Below, in pieces: positions 7,731 through 8,741 of a stretch of DNA of 8,741 nucleotides. Below the pieces are notes generated by a model that ran no database searches, was not told the origin of the DNA, and was given only the letters and a program-made list of their open reading frames with translations. Both the position numbers and the translations under genes were made by a program. Positions within the stretch are counted from its first letter, which is position 1, and every line of letters begins with the position of its first letter. This DNA comes from Candidatus Altimarinota bacterium (GTDB lineage: Bacteria > Patescibacteriota > Gracilibacteria > UBA4473): NCBI GenBank assembly GCA_026982915.1, contig JALWQU010000021.1, forward strand, positions 1 through 8,741, written 5' to 3'.

Positions 7731-8613
7731 ATAATCGCTCTTTTATAAGATCTGAAATACCCTTGAATAAACTCTTATTCAGAACTTTCCCCCCATTTTC
7801 GATAAGTTTTTTATCCTGTTCAGATTTTTTTTGGTATAAATCCATAATAGTCGGGTATTTATCAGAAAAACGCTTACTCCTGAGTAATTTTTCAAGAGAT
7901 GAAACATCGACACGCCTAGAACCAAGGGCTCTTCGTTTTTCTACAATGGGTATTTTTTTAAACGCTTTATCTATCATTTTTTTATAAAGATTTGATAGGG
8001 CCTCATTGTATTCGGCTCGATGTGGATACTGCTTGGTTCGGGCTATGAGTTTTGCCTCAGAACCTTTATTTTGTAGGTGTACCGCTTCTACGAAAAAGTA
8101 GTAGGGTGTTTTTTGGTCATAGCCTAAAGCACCTTCTTTGTCGACTCTCTTCTTCCAATAATTTTGATCAATTTTTACATTATGGCGTCGATCTTGCCAA
8201 TACTGTTGGTCCATTTGCCCCTCTGATTTGATGTAATAAAGCTCTTTGATCATTTGTACCTTTTTGGCGAGTATGGGGTCTTTTTTTAGACGGTCAAAAA
8301 ATTCTTTTTCATTTTTGAACAAGGTTTCCGCCACTGTAGCTTGATCTTCGTTGGGGCCACCACATTTACCATATGGTCTAGCATGCCCTGTTATATCAAA
8401 TTTATTTTTCATACATCCAGACTTTATAGCTTTTCCTCCACTGTCGTGAATATAAGCGCCACCATCGGTGAAGGCCTTGTCCCAACCTTCCCCATGAGCA
8501 TAGGTAGCCCAACTATCATTTTCATTGCTAAATAAAGTTGTATATATAGTTTTAGAATTTTGGTCTAATCGGTGCAATAATTCATGATGTAAGACATAGT
8601 CAATACTGTTAAC
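7729..8613 (-). CDS. HExxH zinc metallopeptidase-like protein, 5'-truncated at the repeat
   Basis: Probable zinc metallopeptidase. The frame, read through to the repeat edge, gives VNSIDYVLHHELLHRLD: an HExxH motif (HELLH, 8572-8586) that in gluzincin-like enzymes supplies two zinc ligands and the catalytic Glu. About 70 residues on, GGPNEDQATVAE (Glu codons at 8347-8349 and 8326-8328) is placed like the ED-x-A-E third-ligand helix of such enzymes. Two Cys (SGCMK, GKCGG) 17 residues apart could form a disulfide, favouring an exported enzyme. The remaining ~190 residues are helical and Lys-rich with no recognised family. The only conventional start downstream of the repeat is a TTG at 8577 that encodes the second Leu of HELLH, so starting there would destroy the active site. 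Upstream, the frame crosses into the repeat and meets a TAG at 8647-8649 with no ATG, GTG or TTG between. The gene is therefore cut, and its signal peptide and N-terminal region are missing. The TGA stop is at 7729-7731. Confidence 0.82.
   Translation of the reverse strand, partial: VNSIDYVLHHELLHRLDQNSKTIYTTLFSNENDSWATYAHGEGWDKAFTDGGAYIHDSGGKAIKSGCMKNKFDITGHARPYGKCGGPNEDQATVAETLFKNEKEFFDRLKKDPILAKKVQMIKELYYIKSEGQMDQQYWQDRRHNVKIDQNYWKKRVDKEGALGYDQKTPYYFFVEAVHLQNKGSEAKLIARTKQYPHRAEYNEALSNLYKKMIDKAFKKIPIVEKRRALGSRRVDVSSLEKLLRSKRFSDKYPTIMDLYQKKSEQDKKLIENGGKVLNKSLFKGISDLIKERL
8572..8586 (-). other. HELLH zinc-binding motif
   Basis: Complement reads CAT GAA TTA TTG CAC, encoding His-Glu-Leu-Leu-His, preceded by another His and the hydrophobic YVL. 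It lies 29 bp from the repeat edge and straddles the TTG that a gene caller would take as the start. Confidence 0.85.
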
Positions 8614-8614
8614 A

Positions 8615-8741
8615 CTAAAAAGTCTTAAGTTTTCCGGACAAAAAATCTAGCAAAGTAGTCTGGTTGGGAGATTTGGGGGATTTTCTGTGAACGATTTTTT
8701 GGGGAATAATAGTTCGAATAAAAATAAGAAAAGAGTGAGGA
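8615..8741 (-). repeat. Right copy of 127-bp perfect inverted repeat, reaching the window end
   Basis: This is the reverse complement of 40-166. It starts at CTAAAAAGTC just after the metallopeptidase frame and runs to the final base, so its outer boundary is not visible. Relative to the gene it abuts, it has the same orientation as the left copy: in both cases the TTTTAG end touches the interrupted frame. Any promoter carried by the repeat and pointing that way would therefore read into both genes. Confidence 0.97.

Noticed and set aside
40..8741. Terminal inverted repeats of a linear plasmid or virus
   Set aside because: Both repeats abut genes that appear cut mid-domain, 39 bases extend beyond the left copy, and there is no replication or capsid gene in the interval.

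Overview
The window is an 8.7 kb bacterial fragment. It holds one giant surface-protein gene, a small membrane-anchored companion gene directly behind it, and a convergent metallopeptidase gene, all between two copies of one repeat in inverted orientation. The exported multi-domain protein (lamin-tail remnant, Big_5-like Ig modules, carboxypeptidase-regulatory-like repeats, FecR-like domain, three SLH repeats) resembles S-layer-anchored adhesins often found in uncultivated Candidate Phyla Radiation bacteria such as Peregrinibacteria-like lineages. This is an inference from architecture and base composition only. The Gly-rich 2110-codon frame contains no in-frame TGA and gene ends use TAA, TAG and TGA, so the UGA=Gly code of Absconditabacteria/Gracilibacteria is unlikely.

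Layout: 1-39 is unique here but probably belongs to the repeat. 40-166 is the left repeat copy. 167-6518 is the SLH protein (+). 6525-7529 is a membrane-anchored protein (+, 6 nt after the previous stop). 7530-7728 is a convergent intergenic gap. 7729-8613 is an HExxH metallopeptidase (-). 8615-8741 is the right repeat copy, an exact reverse complement of 40-166 (127 of 127 bases by eye), running to the last base of the window.

The main observation is that both genes abutting the repeat are cut at the same repeat base. The SLH protein lacks a signal peptide and starts in the C-terminal half of what looks like a lamin-tail domain. The metallopeptidase begins about 10 residues before its HELLH motif, and its only conventional start (TTG, 8577) lies inside that motif. 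The simplest reading is that one end of a repeated element (an insertion sequence or similar) sits inside, or is assembled against, each gene. An invertible segment is a real alternative. The length of 127 bp equals a commonly used largest de Bruijn k-mer, so the visible repeat length may reflect assembly, with the true repeat longer.

Functionally, the SLH protein would be tethered to the cell wall by its C-terminus and display a long beta-rich stalk. The downstream membrane protein is probably co-transcribed with it. The peptidase is probably also exported, to judge from a close Cys pair, but its export signal is not in the window.
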